From positions 1 through 64,000 of the forward strand of contig CACYHW010000007.1 of the NCBI GenBank assembly GCA_902774335.1: a stretch of 64,000 nucleotides of DNA, in the 5' to 3' direction. This DNA is from an uncultured Bacteroidales bacterium. GTDB lineage: Bacteria > Bacteroidota > Bacteroidia > Bacteroidales > Bacteroidaceae. Each line of letters opens with the position of its first letter. Position 1 is the stretch's first letter. The notes under the pieces are model-generated. The model was not told the DNA's origin, ran no database searches, and worked only from the letters and a program-made list of their open reading frames with translations. The translations under genes and the position numbers were made by a program. Below, in pieces: positions 15,447 through 24,753 of this stretch.

Positions 15447-18095
15447 ATGAGAACATTAAGATTATTGGCTGTGGGGGCAGCGGTGCTGTCGCTTACAGCG
15501 TGCGGAGGCGGAAGCTCCAAGTATGAGTATCCCTTCCAGAATCCAAACCTTAAAATTGAAAAGCGAGTTGAGAACCTGCTCTCGCTGTTGAGTCCCGAGG
15601 AGAAGGTGGGCCTTATGATGAACGGCTCCATCTCCATTGACAGCTTGGGCATTCCGGCCTATAACTGGTGGTCGGAGGCCTGTCACGGTATCTGCATGAA
15701 CGGTGCAACCGTATTCCCGCAGGCAATTGCTCTTGCCGCCACATTCGATGATGCACAGCAGTTTGATGTCTATACCGCAGTGTCCGATGAGGCTCGCGCG
15801 CATTGGAACACATCGGACCACAACCAGTTTGGTAAGACGCGCGCTACGGGCGGCGCTTGGCATCAGGGCCTTTCGTTCTGGTGCCCCAATATCAATATCT
15901 TCCGTGATCCGCGCTGGGGACGTGGCCAGGAGACAAGCGGTGAGGACCCGTACCTGACAGGTAAGATGGGAACCGCTCTTGTAAAAGGTATGCAGGGTGA
16001 CAACCCCAAGTACTACAAGACACACGCCTGCGCCAAGCACTACGCCGTTCACAGCGGACTTGAGGCCGACCGTCACCGCTTTGACGTAAGCGTATCCATG
16101 CGTGACCTGTGGGAGACCTATCTGCCCGCTTTCAAGACTCTGGTTACCGAGGCAAATGTTCAGGAGGTAATGTGCGCCTACAACCGCTACGAGGGCGAGC
16201 CCTGCTGCGGCAGTGACCGTCTGCTCACCGATATCCTGCGCAACAAGTGGGGATTCAAGGCTCTGGTGGTATCGGACTGCGGCGCCATCAACAACTTCTA
16301 CACACGTGGCCAGCATGAGACCCACGAGAACGCCACCGATGCCAGTATCGACGCTGTCCTGTCGGGAACCGATATAGAGTGCGGTACCAGCTACAACGCT
16401 CTGGTTCAGGCAATGAAGGACGGTAAGATCAACGAGGCCGATATCGACGTATCACTGCGTCGTATCCTGCGTTCACGCTTTGAGCTGGGCATGCATGATC
16501 CCGTCGAGATGGATCCCTGGAAGGATCTGGGTGCCGATGACATAAGCAGCCCCGCACATGCCGCTCTGGCACACAAGGCTGCCGATGAGGCAATGGTTCT
16601 GCTCAAGAACAATGGTGGCATCCTGCCTCTTAAGAAGGAGGGTCTGACAATCGCAATCGTAGGTCCCAATGCCGACAACGTATCAATGCAGTACGGCAAC
16701 TACAACGGTACTCCCACACGCGAAAACCAGATTTCAATCCTGCAGGCCATCCGCGCCAAGGCTCCTAACGCCAAGATCATCTACGAGCGCGGTTGCGAGC
16801 TGGCCGATGACTACCTGACCGTAAACCATCTGGGCGACCTGAACAACGGCCGCGGACTCTATGCCGAGTTCTGGAACAACACCACTATGAGCGGTAAGGC
16901 TGTCAACGCAGGCTTCTACAACGAGATCAACATGCGCACCATGGGCGACTACCGTTTTGCCGACAATGTTGAGATGACCAACTTCTCGGCCCGCATGACC
17001 GGTACTTATGTTGCCGACTTTACAGGCGACCTGAGCTACAACCTGCGTGGTAACGACACCTGGAAGCTCATTGTGAACGGTAAGGTTATTGCCGAGCAGA
17101 AGCAGCCTACACAGGGTCGTGGCGGTTTCGGACGCGGCACACAGCCACAGGCTCCATCGTTCAAGGTTGTCAAGGGACGCACCTATAACATCGAGCTCCA
17201 GTACACCAAGGGTGAGAGCGGTTCAGCATACCTGACCTTCGAACTGAGTCAGCGCAAGCTTGCCGAGTTCAAGTCCGTTGCACAGAAAGTTAAGGATGCC
17301 GATGTAATCATCATGGTATCGGGCATATCGGCCCGTCTTGAGGGCGAGGAGATGCGCGTCAACTACGAGGGATTCTCGGGCGGCGACCGCACCAAGATCG
17401 AGCTCCCCAAGGTTCAGCTCAACCTGCTCCAGGCCATGTATGAGACCGGCAAGCCCGTTATCCTGGTTAACTGCTCGGGTTCGGCAATCGGATTCGGCGC
17501 CGTTGAGAACCAGTATCAGGCACTGCTGCAGGCTTGGTACGGCGGTCAGGCCGGTGGTCTGGCTGTGGCCGATGTACTTTTCGGTGACTACAACCCCGCA
17601 GGCCGTCTGCCGGTTACCTTCTACAAGAGCACCGATCAGCTGCCCGACGTAGAGGACTACAATATGGATCACGGCTTTACCTACCGTTACTTCAAGGGTG
17701 AGCCTCTGTACGCTTTCGGCTACGGTCTGAGCTACACCACATTCGCTTACGGCGAGGCTACTCTGTCCAAGCAGAGCATCAAGGCCGGCGGTACAGTCGA
17801 TATTACCGTTCCTGTAACCAATACCGGTAAGATGGACGGTGACGAGGTTGTACAGATCTACATCAAGTCGCTGGACAACCCCGCAGCTCCCATCAAGTCA
17901 CTCAAGGGATTCAAGCGCGTCAATATCCCCGCAGGCCAGACCGCCCAGGTTAAGATTACCCTGGAGCCCAAGGCTTTCGAGTACTACGACGAGAAGATCG
18001 ACGAGCTGTCGGCAATGCCCGGCCGCTACCAGATCCTGTACGGTCCCTCATCACTGGATAAGGACCTCAAATCCCTTGACTTTACAGTCAAGTAA
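15447..18095 (+). CDS. GH3 family beta-glycosidase (xylosidase/glucosidase type) with PA14 insertion, lipoprotein
   Basis: An 882-residue lipoprotein (LSLTAC, Cys19). The N-terminal barrel has YNWWSEACHG (72-81), SFWCPNINIFRDPRWGRGQE, AKHY (196-199) and the nucleophile Asp277 in VVSDCGAI. The WWSEACHG block is usual in bacterial xylan beta-xylosidase-like GH3 members. A PA14-like domain is inserted at about 465-605 and itself carries a Gly-rich loop (GRGGFGRGTQPQ). The second GH3 domain contains GISARLEGEEM, and a fibronectin-like domain closes the protein (VPVTNTGKMDGDEVVQIY). Predicted role: removal of terminal beta-linked xylose or glucose from oligosaccharides after import or at the cell surface. 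A heptamer array and a terminator follow. Confidence 0.9.
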   Translation: MRTLRLLAVGAAVLSLTACGGGSSKYEYPFQNPNLKIEKRVENLLSLLSPEEKVGLMMNGSISIDSLGIPAYNWWSEACHGICMNGATVFPQAIALAATFDDAQQFDVYTAVSDEARAHWNTSDHNQFGKTRATGGAWHQGLSFWCPNINIFRDPRWGRGQETSGEDPYLTGKMGTALVKGMQGDNPKYYKTHACAKHYAVHSGLEADRHRFDVSVSMRDLWETYLPAFKTLVTEANVQEVMCAYNRYEGEPCCGSDRLLTDILRNKWGFKALVVSDCGAINNFYTRGQHETHENATDASIDAVLSGTDIECGTSYNALVQAMKDGKINEADIDVSLRRILRSRFELGMHDPVEMDPWKDLGADDISSPAHAALAHKAADEAMVLLKNNGGILPLKKEGLTIAIVGPNADNVSMQYGNYNGTPTRENQISILQAIRAKAPNAKIIYERGCELADDYLTVNHLGDLNNGRGLYAEFWNNTTMSGKAVNAGFYNEINMRTMGDYRFADNVEMTNFSARMTGTYVADFTGDLSYNLRGNDTWKLIVNGKVIAEQKQPTQGRGGFGRGTQPQAPSFKVVKGRTYNIELQYTKGESGSAYLTFELSQRKLAEFKSVAQKVKDADVIIMVSGISARLEGEEMRVNYEGFSGGDRTKIELPKVQLNLLQAMYETGKPVILVNCSGSAIGFGAVENQYQALLQAWYGGQAGGLAVADVLFGDYNPAGRLPVTFYKSTDQLPDVEDYNMDHGFTYRYFKGEPLYAFGYGLSYTTFAYGEATLSKQSIKAGGTVDITVPVTNTGKMDGDEVVQIYIKSLDNPAAPIKSLKGFKRVNIPAGQTAQVKITLEPKAFEYYDEKIDELSAMPGRYQILYGPSSLDKDLKSLDFTVK

Positions 18096-18171
18096 TTGAG
18101 AATTGAAAATTCTTTCAGTCGCTTCGCTTTGTGAAAGCGTCCCTTCGGGCCGAGCGGAGAATTGAGAATTA
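18093..18171. repeat. Heptamer repeats flanking a small GC-rich hairpin after the GH3 stop
   Basis: The GH3 stop TAA is followed directly by TTGAGAATTGAAAATT. Then come a short sequence with CGCTTT/AAAGCG pairing (about 18125-18139) and a second repeat patch, GAATTGAGAATT (18159-18170). Heptamer copies on both sides suggest an insertion into an older repeat array. Confidence 0.6.
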
Positions 18172-18172
18172 T

Positions 18173-18205
18173 AAAAAGCCTTCGGAATTATTCCGGAGGC
18201 TTTTT
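18173..18205. terminator. Bidirectional Rho-independent terminator
   Basis: AAAAAGCCTTCGGAA pairs with TTCCGGAGGCTTTTT around TTA (one wobble pair), with A-run and T-run on either side. It can serve GH3 on the plus strand and the DUF1573 operon on the minus strand. Confidence 0.9.
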
Positions 18206-18238
18206 AATGTCGCGGGTTTTACGCAGGTTCAGCGTATT

Positions 18239-18286
18239 AATTTTCAATTTTCAATTTTCAATTTTCAATTTTCAATTTTCAATTTA
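18239..18286 (-). repeat. Six-copy heptamer array at the DUF1573 stop codon
   Basis: Plus strand: six nearly perfect AATTTTC units. Read on the minus strand, the TAA stop of the DUF1573 gene runs straight into ATTGAAAATTGAAAATTG. This is the most regular array of the family in this window. Confidence 0.9.
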
Positions 18287-19369
18287 TTTGGTATCCACCT
18301 GTAATCTAAGTTCTCTGAAGGGGCGGGTGGGGTCATTGGTGGTAAGGTTGATGGAGCCCATTGTGGTGGTGTTGGGCTTGCTGGAGTTGGTCACGGCAAC
18401 GGTTACCTTGAGCTCCTTGCCCGGTTTGATAACCTGGCCGCTCTCAATGCTGATGGCTGTACCCTCCATAGGCTCTACGTGGCGGAAAATCAGGTCGGCA
18501 TTACCGGTGTTGCCAATGGTGATGGTCTTCTTGTAGATCTTGCCGGGAGCCTTCTCGCCGAACTCCACGTAAGCGGGCTCGATGCGGAGCACAGGCTTGG
18601 GTGCATCCTCGTCCTTGGAGAACCTCTCCACGCGAAGGGCGTTCACTACGATCGGTTCCTGACTCTTCGCACCGTCGGCAACAATCCAAATCGTGTCACG
18701 GGCCATTCCAAAGTACTTTTTGCCCCTAAGCACATCGTAAGTAATATGTATGCTTTCAACCTGCTGGGGGCCGATAATCTCGGGGCAGTCAACAGCCATT
18801 CCGTTACGTGTTCCGGTGGTCTCCACCGACAGGCGGACGTTCTTGTTGCCCAGGTTGGCAATCCTGACCACCTTGGTCACATTGTCACCCTGAGTCACAT
18901 ATCCAAAGTTGCAGCGCTTGGCGTTGGTCTTGATGTTGCCCACCAGCACATGGGGATAGATCTGGTCCAGTCCCATGGGAATGGCTTCCACATCGGCCGA
19001 TATCATCAGGCTTGCGTAGTTCTTGCGGTCCTTGGTCAGCACCTCGACCTCGCGGAACACGCGTCCCTCGGTGCGGGCGGGGTCGAACATCACGGTAAGC
19101 TCGCCCTCCTGACCGCCGTTGATAGGCTCGGTGGAGTACTGCACGGTGGTGCATCCGCAACTGGTAGCCACATTGTCAATCTGAATGGGCTGGTCCGAAA
19201 GATTCACGAACCTGAAAGTATGCGAAACGGGACCGTCGGCCTCCTTGATGGCTCCAAAGTCCCACTCGTAGGTCTCAAACAGCATGGCGGTTGGAGTCTC
19301 TTCCTGCTGCGCCCGTGCGGTCACTGCGGCCAGAGCCAGGACTACGGTAAGTAAGGTTTTTGCTTTCAT
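18284..19369 (-). CDS. DUF1573 domain secreted protein
   Basis: A 361-residue exported protein (MKAKTLLTVVLALAAVTARAQ). The first domain (about 30-130) is a clear DUF1573 unit: WDFGAIKEADGPVSHTFRF, DNVATSCGCTTVQYS, GGQEGELTVMFDPARTEG. Two further Ig-like beta domains follow, the last again with a DUF1573-like pattern (VEFGEKAPGKIYKKTITIGN). These ASH/MSP-like sandwiches are common in Bacteroidota periplasmic proteins of unknown function. Its ATG overlaps the stop of the MBL gene by 4 bp (ATGA), indicating translational coupling. It is the last gene of the SIMPL-rsmG-MBL-DUF1573 operon. Confidence 0.85.
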   Translation of the reverse strand: MKAKTLLTVVLALAAVTARAQQEETPTAMLFETYEWDFGAIKEADGPVSHTFRFVNLSDQPIQIDNVATSCGCTTVQYSTEPINGGQEGELTVMFDPARTEGRVFREVEVLTKDRKNYASLMISADVEAIPMGLDQIYPHVLVGNIKTNAKRCNFGYVTQGDNVTKVVRIANLGNKNVRLSVETTGTRNGMAVDCPEIIGPQQVESIHITYDVLRGKKYFGMARDTIWIVADGAKSQEPIVVNALRVERFSKDEDAPKPVLRIEPAYVEFGEKAPGKIYKKTITIGNTGNADLIFRHVEPMEGTAISIESGQVIKPGKELKVTVAVTNSSKPNTTTMGSINLTTNDPTRPFRELRLQVDTK

Positions 19370-20010
19370 ATTTGTGGGTAGTACAGTTTTTCGTGTCTTA
19401 TAGTGGTTGCAGGGCCGTGTCCGGGATAGACAACGGTATCATCGGGCATAGTCAGGAGCTTGCTCCTTATTCCGGTCATGAGTGCATCGTAGTCGCCGTC
19501 CGGAAAGTCGGTGCGGCCATAGCTGCCCTGGAACATCACGTCGCCCGTAAAGACGCATCCCTGCTCCTTATTCCAGAATACGATGCTGCCGGGTGAATGG
19601 CCGGGAATGTGCAGCACATGCAGCGTGGTGGTGCCGAAAGTCACCGTATCGCCCTCGTTAAGCACGTTCTGGGACAGGATAGGGTTCACATGTCCCTGAT
19701 ACCTGAGTCCGAATACGGCCAGACGCTGCTGAATATTTTCAATCCAGGGAGTATCCAGATTGTTGGCCCGCGCCCGGACGCCGTAAGTCTCCTCGACAAA
19801 GGTGTTGCCGAAAACGTGGTCAAAATGCAGATGGGTGTTCAGGAGCAGCTTCACGTCAAGCCCGTTATCCTTGATGAACGCAGCCAGTTGGGCCGATTCG
19901 TCCGGATAGAAACAGCCGGGATCAATCACCGCAGCCTCCTTAGTCTCATCCCATATGATATAGGTGTTGACGGGTAAAAAGTTGAACTCAAGGCACTTGA
20001 CGTTCATCAT
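19366..20010 (-). CDS. MBL-fold metallo-hydrolase (glyoxalase II-like)
   Basis: A 214-residue cytoplasmic protein with the metallo-beta-lactamase signature THLHFDH (59-65, His60, His62, Asp64, His65), then IPGHSPGS, TGDVMF and YPGHGPATT, which supply the remaining metal ligands. The length fits small glyoxalase-II-like hydrolases of the YcbL type; true glyoxalase II activity is not proven. The gene overlaps its upstream neighbour rsmG and its downstream neighbour DUF1573 by 4 bp each (TCAT in the plus strand), so translation of all three is probably coupled. Confidence 0.9.
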   Translation of the reverse strand: MMNVKCLEFNFLPVNTYIIWDETKEAAVIDPGCFYPDESAQLAAFIKDNGLDVKLLLNTHLHFDHVFGNTFVEETYGVRARANNLDTPWIENIQQRLAVFGLRYQGHVNPILSQNVLNEGDTVTFGTTTLHVLHIPGHSPGSIVFWNKEQGCVFTGDVMFQGSYGRTDFPDGDYDALMTGIRSKLLTMPDDTVVYPGHGPATTIRHEKLYYPQI

Positions 20011-20630
20011 ATCTGCACGTAAACCACCTTTTTGTCCTTAAAGAACTCTTCCTGGAAGGACTTGCCTATCTCGTTAATCTCGGCTACCTTGCGGAACTTG
20101 GCAGTCTCGGCCCCCAGATCGCCGCCCTTGAGGCATATCACGCCGTTGGGATAGGCGTTACGCTGCTCCTTGCGGTCCAACATGCGGCCGGCAACTGTGC
20201 ACAGGTCGGGCAGGGGCATCACGCCGCGTGACAGTATGAACTCATACTTGTCCTTATCCTCCTCGGCCCGCTCGTGACGGCAGATAACGTTCTTAAGGCC
20301 TATCTGGGCCGCGATATTCTGAGCCACACGTACCTTCTTGCCTATGCTGTCAATGAGTGTAAAGCTGCACTCGGGGAACAGTATGGCAAGCGGAATGCCG
20401 GGCAGACCGCCGCCCGTGCCTACATCGGCCAGACGTGTGCCGGGAGCAAACCTGATAACCTTGGCGATGGCCAGCGAGTGGAGCACATGATGCTCGTACA
20501 GATTGTCGATATCCTTGCGTGATATGACGTTGATCTTGCTGTTCCAGTCCGTATATAACGGACCGAGAGCCTCCAGCTGTTCATACTGAAGGCTCGTCAG
20601 GTCCGGAAAATATTTCCTTATAAGCTGCAT
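20007..20630 (-). CDS. rsmG: 16S rRNA (guanine527-N7)-methyltransferase
   Basis: A 207-residue protein. The SAM-binding loop ADVGTGGGLPGIPLA (68-82) followed by FTLIDSIGKKVRVAQNIA is diagnostic of RsmG/GidB, and YEHHVLHSL near residue 45 is also conserved. It methylates N7 of G527 in 16S rRNA, and loss gives low-level streptomycin resistance in other bacteria. The start ATG directly adjoins the stop of the SIMPL gene with no gap, and the 3' end overlaps the MBL gene by 4 bp. Confidence 0.95.
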   Translation of the reverse strand: MQLIRKYFPDLTSLQYEQLEALGPLYTDWNSKINVISRKDIDNLYEHHVLHSLAIAKVIRFAPGTRLADVGTGGGLPGIPLAILFPECSFTLIDSIGKKVRVAQNIAAQIGLKNVICRHERAEEDKDKYEFILSRGVMPLPDLCTVAGRMLDRKEQRNAYPNGVICLKGGDLGAETAKFRKVAEINEIGKSFQEEFFKDKKVVYVQI

Positions 20631-21314
20631 TTACTTAAGGTAATAGGTGACTGATGTTACAACTCTTACGTTCTTGATCCACGGAGTGTTGCTGTCACGG
20701 TCATAGATAGAGAACTGTCCCTGTGAGGCAGTCTGGATCTTACCCAGCTTTGAGCCGGAATCATCGGCGAACTTCTGAGCCACCTCGCGGGCGTTGCGTG
20801 TGGCAACCTCCACCATCTGGGGCTTAAGGTCATTCAGTCCGTTAAAATCATACTGTATCTGATGCTCGTAGTCGTTACCGCTGATGGCAATGCCTTTCTT
20901 GAGCAGGTCGCCCTGCTTGAGAATAAGCTGGCGCACCAGTTCCACGTTCGATGAGCTCACGGTAACAACCTGCTGCATCTGGTAGCGGTTGGCTATGTAT
21001 TCGTTTGAGTAGCGGTTGGCGGTGCGGTCATAGACGGTGGGAGCGGTAGTGCTGATCTCGCTGTCCTGGATACCTCCGGCCTTGAGGAACTTGACAATCT
21101 CCTTGCTCTTGTTGTCCATCGAGGAGTAGAGCTTGATCAGGTCGTTGTCAACATCCTGGATAACAAGAGGCCAAATCACATGGTCGGCCATAACTTCCTG
21201 AGTGGCAAGACCTTTTACGTTAACGACACGTTTTGTGCCGGTAAACTTACCGACCGACAGGATGATGCAGACACCCAGTGCCAGCAATCCCCAGAAATTT
21301 GTTGAATTCTTCAT
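20631..21314 (-). CDS. SIMPL (DUF541) domain protein, membrane-anchored or exported
   Basis: A 227-residue protein with one N-terminal hydrophobic segment (FWGLLALGVCIILSVGKF). The rest follows the SIMPL/DUF541 family: VNVKGLATQEVMADHVIWPLVI, STTAPTVYDRT, YQMQQVVTVSS. Family members form periplasmic or membrane-associated oligomers of unclear function. It is the first gene of the rsmG operon. Confidence 0.85.
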   Translation of the reverse strand: MKNSTNFWGLLALGVCIILSVGKFTGTKRVVNVKGLATQEVMADHVIWPLVIQDVDNDLIKLYSSMDNKSKEIVKFLKAGGIQDSEISTTAPTVYDRTANRYSNEYIANRYQMQQVVTVSSSNVELVRQLILKQGDLLKKGIAISGNDYEHQIQYDFNGLNDLKPQMVEVATRNAREVAQKFADDSGSKLGKIQTASQGQFSIYDRDSNTPWIKNVRVVTSVTYYLK

Positions 21315-21406
21315 ATCGTTTATACGGTTAATGTGAGTCGTGTTACAAAGTGTAAAGTTGGCACTTTTTTCCGATACACAGCATGTTGAATGTTGTTTTT
21401 TTGTGA

Positions 21407-21414
21407 TATGTTTG
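21407..21414 (+). promoter_or_regulatory. -7 promoter element before the CE1-type esterase
   Basis: TATGTTTG matches TAnnTTTG and lies 22 bp before the ATG at 21437. A T-rich stretch lies upstream but no well-spaced TTTG. Confidence 0.5.
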
Positions 21415-21436
21415 CATTATCACTTAATAACCGGAT

Positions 21437-22582
21437 ATGAACAGAAAAAGTTTTGCAATCGTATGCGCCGTAGCGGCATCGTTAGTCCACATGCCGCAGG
21501 CAGCATCCCAACAGGTCACTGAAGATTTCAGGAGTCTTTCATCCAATCAGTACGGCGAGCAGTATCCCATGGTCAACTCACAGCGCATTGTGCGCGGACG
21601 CATCCTTGCTCCCGCCGCCCACGAGGTATTCCTCCAGATCAACGGCATCAACTATCCCATGACCAAGGATGCCGATGGCTACTGGATGGGCCAGTCGGAC
21701 CCCCTGGACGAGGGTAACCACTACTACGGCCTTGTGATTGACGGGGCAAACGTACCTGATCCCGCCAGCCTGTTCCTGTACGGATCGGGAGCCGAGCGTA
21801 CCCAGCTGGAGATCCCGGCTCAGGACGAGTACAAGTATGCCCTGCGTGACGTGCCCCACGGCCAGATAAGGGAGATCTATTTCCACTCCAACACCACAGG
21901 TGCCCAGCGCCACATATTCGTCTACACGCCGCCCCAGTACGACGACGATGTCAACGTACGCTATCCCGTGCTCTACCTGCAGCACGGCTACACCGAGAAC
22001 GAGACAGGCTGGAGCCGTCAGGGCCGATGCGGCTTTATCATGGACAACCTGCTGGCCGACGGCAAGTGCCTTCCCTTTATCATCGTGATGGAGAACGGTG
22101 AGATATCGCACCCCGCACAGGGTCCGCAGGCCAACTTCGGCTCACTCATGAGCGCCGCCAACGAGCTGTTCCCCAAGATCCTGACCCAGGATGTGATACC
22201 TTATATAGACAGCCATTTCCGCACCATACCCGATAAGGCGCACCGCGCTCTTGCCGGACTCTCCATGGGAGGAATGCAGACCCGCCACATATCTCTCAAC
22301 TATCCCGGATACTTCTCGCAGATAGGCATATTCAGCGGCGGCACCATCTCGGTCCAGGACATAAACAGCAACCCCGAGTTCAAGAAGGAGAACACCCTTA
22401 CCTTTATCAGCTACGGAAGCCGTGAGGTGGAGAACCCCCGCGGACAGTCACCCAAGGAGACCGTGCAGGCTATCAGGGAGCAGGGCATCAACGCCTACTA
22501 CTACGAGTCGCCCCAGACCGCACACGAGTGGCAGACCTGGCGCCGCAGCCTCTATGAGTTCGCTCCGCTGCTGTTCCGTTAA
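21437..22582 (+). CDS. Secreted CE1-type esterase with N-terminal Ig-like/CBM48-like domain
   Basis: A 381-residue exported protein. The signal peptide (MNRKSFAIVCAVAASLVHMPQAAS) is followed by an E-set domain at about 45-125 (VRGRILAPAAHEVFLQING, YWMGQSDPLDEGNHYYGLVIDG), typical of Bacteroidales feruloyl/acetyl xylan esterases. The catalytic alpha/beta hydrolase domain has YLQHGYTENETGW, the elbow GLSMGG (Ser276) and His363 in AHEWQTWRR near the C terminus. Predicted action: hydrolysis of ferulate or acetate esters on arabinoxylan. It is monocistronic and lies between the rsmG operon and pyrG. Confidence 0.88.
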   Translation: MNRKSFAIVCAVAASLVHMPQAASQQVTEDFRSLSSNQYGEQYPMVNSQRIVRGRILAPAAHEVFLQINGINYPMTKDADGYWMGQSDPLDEGNHYYGLVIDGANVPDPASLFLYGSGAERTQLEIPAQDEYKYALRDVPHGQIREIYFHSNTTGAQRHIFVYTPPQYDDDVNVRYPVLYLQHGYTENETGWSRQGRCGFIMDNLLADGKCLPFIIVMENGEISHPAQGPQANFGSLMSAANELFPKILTQDVIPYIDSHFRTIPDKAHRALAGLSMGGMQTRHISLNYPGYFSQIGIFSGGTISVQDINSNPEFKKENTLTFISYGSREVENPRGQSPKETVQAIREQGINAYYYESPQTAHEWQTWRRSLYEFAPLLFR

Positions 22583-22655
22583 TCTGTGTGCAGCTGACAT
22601 ATTATCGGCAATATCAATAAATCCGTATCATTTTGTATTTTTTTATTTCAAATCG

Positions 22656-22686
22656 TTTGCAATTTGAAATCAGATATCTAAATTTG
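22656..22686 (+). promoter_or_regulatory. Promoter of the pyrG leader
   Basis: TTTG at 22656-22659 and TAAATTTG at 22679-22686, with a 19-bp spacer, the ideal Bacteroidota -33/-7 arrangement. Transcription should start near 22692, about 12 nt before the leader ORF. Confidence 0.8.
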
Positions 22687-22704
22687 CAGCATCAATTCAA
22701 GGCA

Positions 22705-22818
22705 ATGGAGAACAAGGTTACTTATAATTGTCTGTCCAATCAGATGAATGATAAGCAGAACCCCAATAATCAGGTTCTGAATAATACCGTTTGTTCTACC
22801 AGCCGGACAGATTGTTAG
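22705..22818 (+). CDS. pyrG leader peptide, Asn/Gln-rich (37 aa)
   Basis: A 37-codon ORF between promoter and terminator: MENKVTYNCLSNQMNDKQ, then NPNNQVLNN, ending CSTSRTDC. Twelve of its first 27 residues are Asn or Gln. The DNA stretch 22756-22776 (CAGAACC..AATAATCAGGTT) matches the core of the glnK-amtB and asnB leaders, so they appear related. Near the 3' end ACCAGCC (22798-22804) is exactly complementary to GGCTGGT in the 5' arm of the terminator. The position and content fit a ribosome-sensing attenuator peptide rather than a working protein. Translation is inferred, not proven. Confidence 0.75.
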   Translation: MENKVTYNCLSNQMNDKQNPNNQVLNNTVCSTSRTDC

Positions 22819-22841
22819 TTTAAAGATATTGATTTGATTAT

Positions 22842-22876
22842 AAAGGCTGGTTTTTTTTAAGACCGGCCTTTTTTTG
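22842..22876 (+). terminator. Attenuator terminator before pyrG
   Basis: AAGGCTGGT (22843-22851) pairs with ACCGGCCTT (22862-22870), followed by a T-run to 22875, 16 bp before the pyrG ATG. Lying between promoter and gene, it must be read through for pyrG expression. The competing partner ACCAGCC at 22798-22804 could sequester its 5' arm. Confidence 0.85.
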
Positions 22877-22882
22877 TTGTAA

Positions 22883-24496
<1,614 letters not shown>

Positions 24497-24569
24497 CGTA
24501 CGGAGGATATATTCGCCGGGCTGTTGATAATTTTTCAGATTGTAATTAAAAAATATTAATACATTGATA

Positions 24570-24577
24570 TAACTTTG
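24570..24577 (+). promoter_or_regulatory. -7 promoter element in the leader of the giant LamG protein
   Basis: TAACTTTG lies 74 bp after the pyrG stop and 177 bp before the chosen ATG of the giant gene. The -33 region is not clear. The terminator at 24645-24707 lies between this element and the gene. Confidence 0.5.
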
Positions 24578-24644
24578 CATGACGTAGACTTACAATAATC
24601 CTTTTCCGGACCAGACAGTTAAACCTATTGTATATGTGTAGTAT

Positions 24645-24707
24645 AAAAAGGCTGAAGATTTGGGCGTGTCAATTGCGTCGATGAATAGTCTTCAGCCTCT
24701 TTTTTTT
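24645..24707 (+). terminator. Terminator-like hairpin between pyrG and the giant LamG gene
   Basis: AGGCTGAAGA (24649-24658) pairs perfectly with TCTTCAGCCT (24689-24698) around a 30-nt loop, followed by eight T. It may simply end pyrG transcripts. Because a promoter-like TAACTTTG lies upstream it could also be an attenuator for the giant gene. The leader contains only trivial ORFs (ATG followed at once by a stop). Confidence 0.8.
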
Positions 24708-24753
24708 ATCCAGTCCTTTGTGTAATAATTCAATAATCAAATATTTGTTTGAA

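Noticed and set aside
18125-18139. Small hairpin after GH3 as a terminator
   Set aside because: No T-run follows it; the hairpin at 18173-18205 is the clear terminator.
18239-18286. Short regular repeats that might suggest a CRISPR array
   Set aside because: The unit is only 7 nt with no spacers and no cas genes nearby; it is a simple tandem repeat.
22583-22655. Longer version of the pyrG leader ORF starting upstream
   Set aside because: It would begin before the predicted promoter (-33/-7 at 22656-22686), so it would not be on the transcript.
24718-24753. Longer start for the 3206-aa protein
   Set aside because: It would begin with TTG, lies just after a terminator T-run, and would put 12 polar residues before a good signal peptide.
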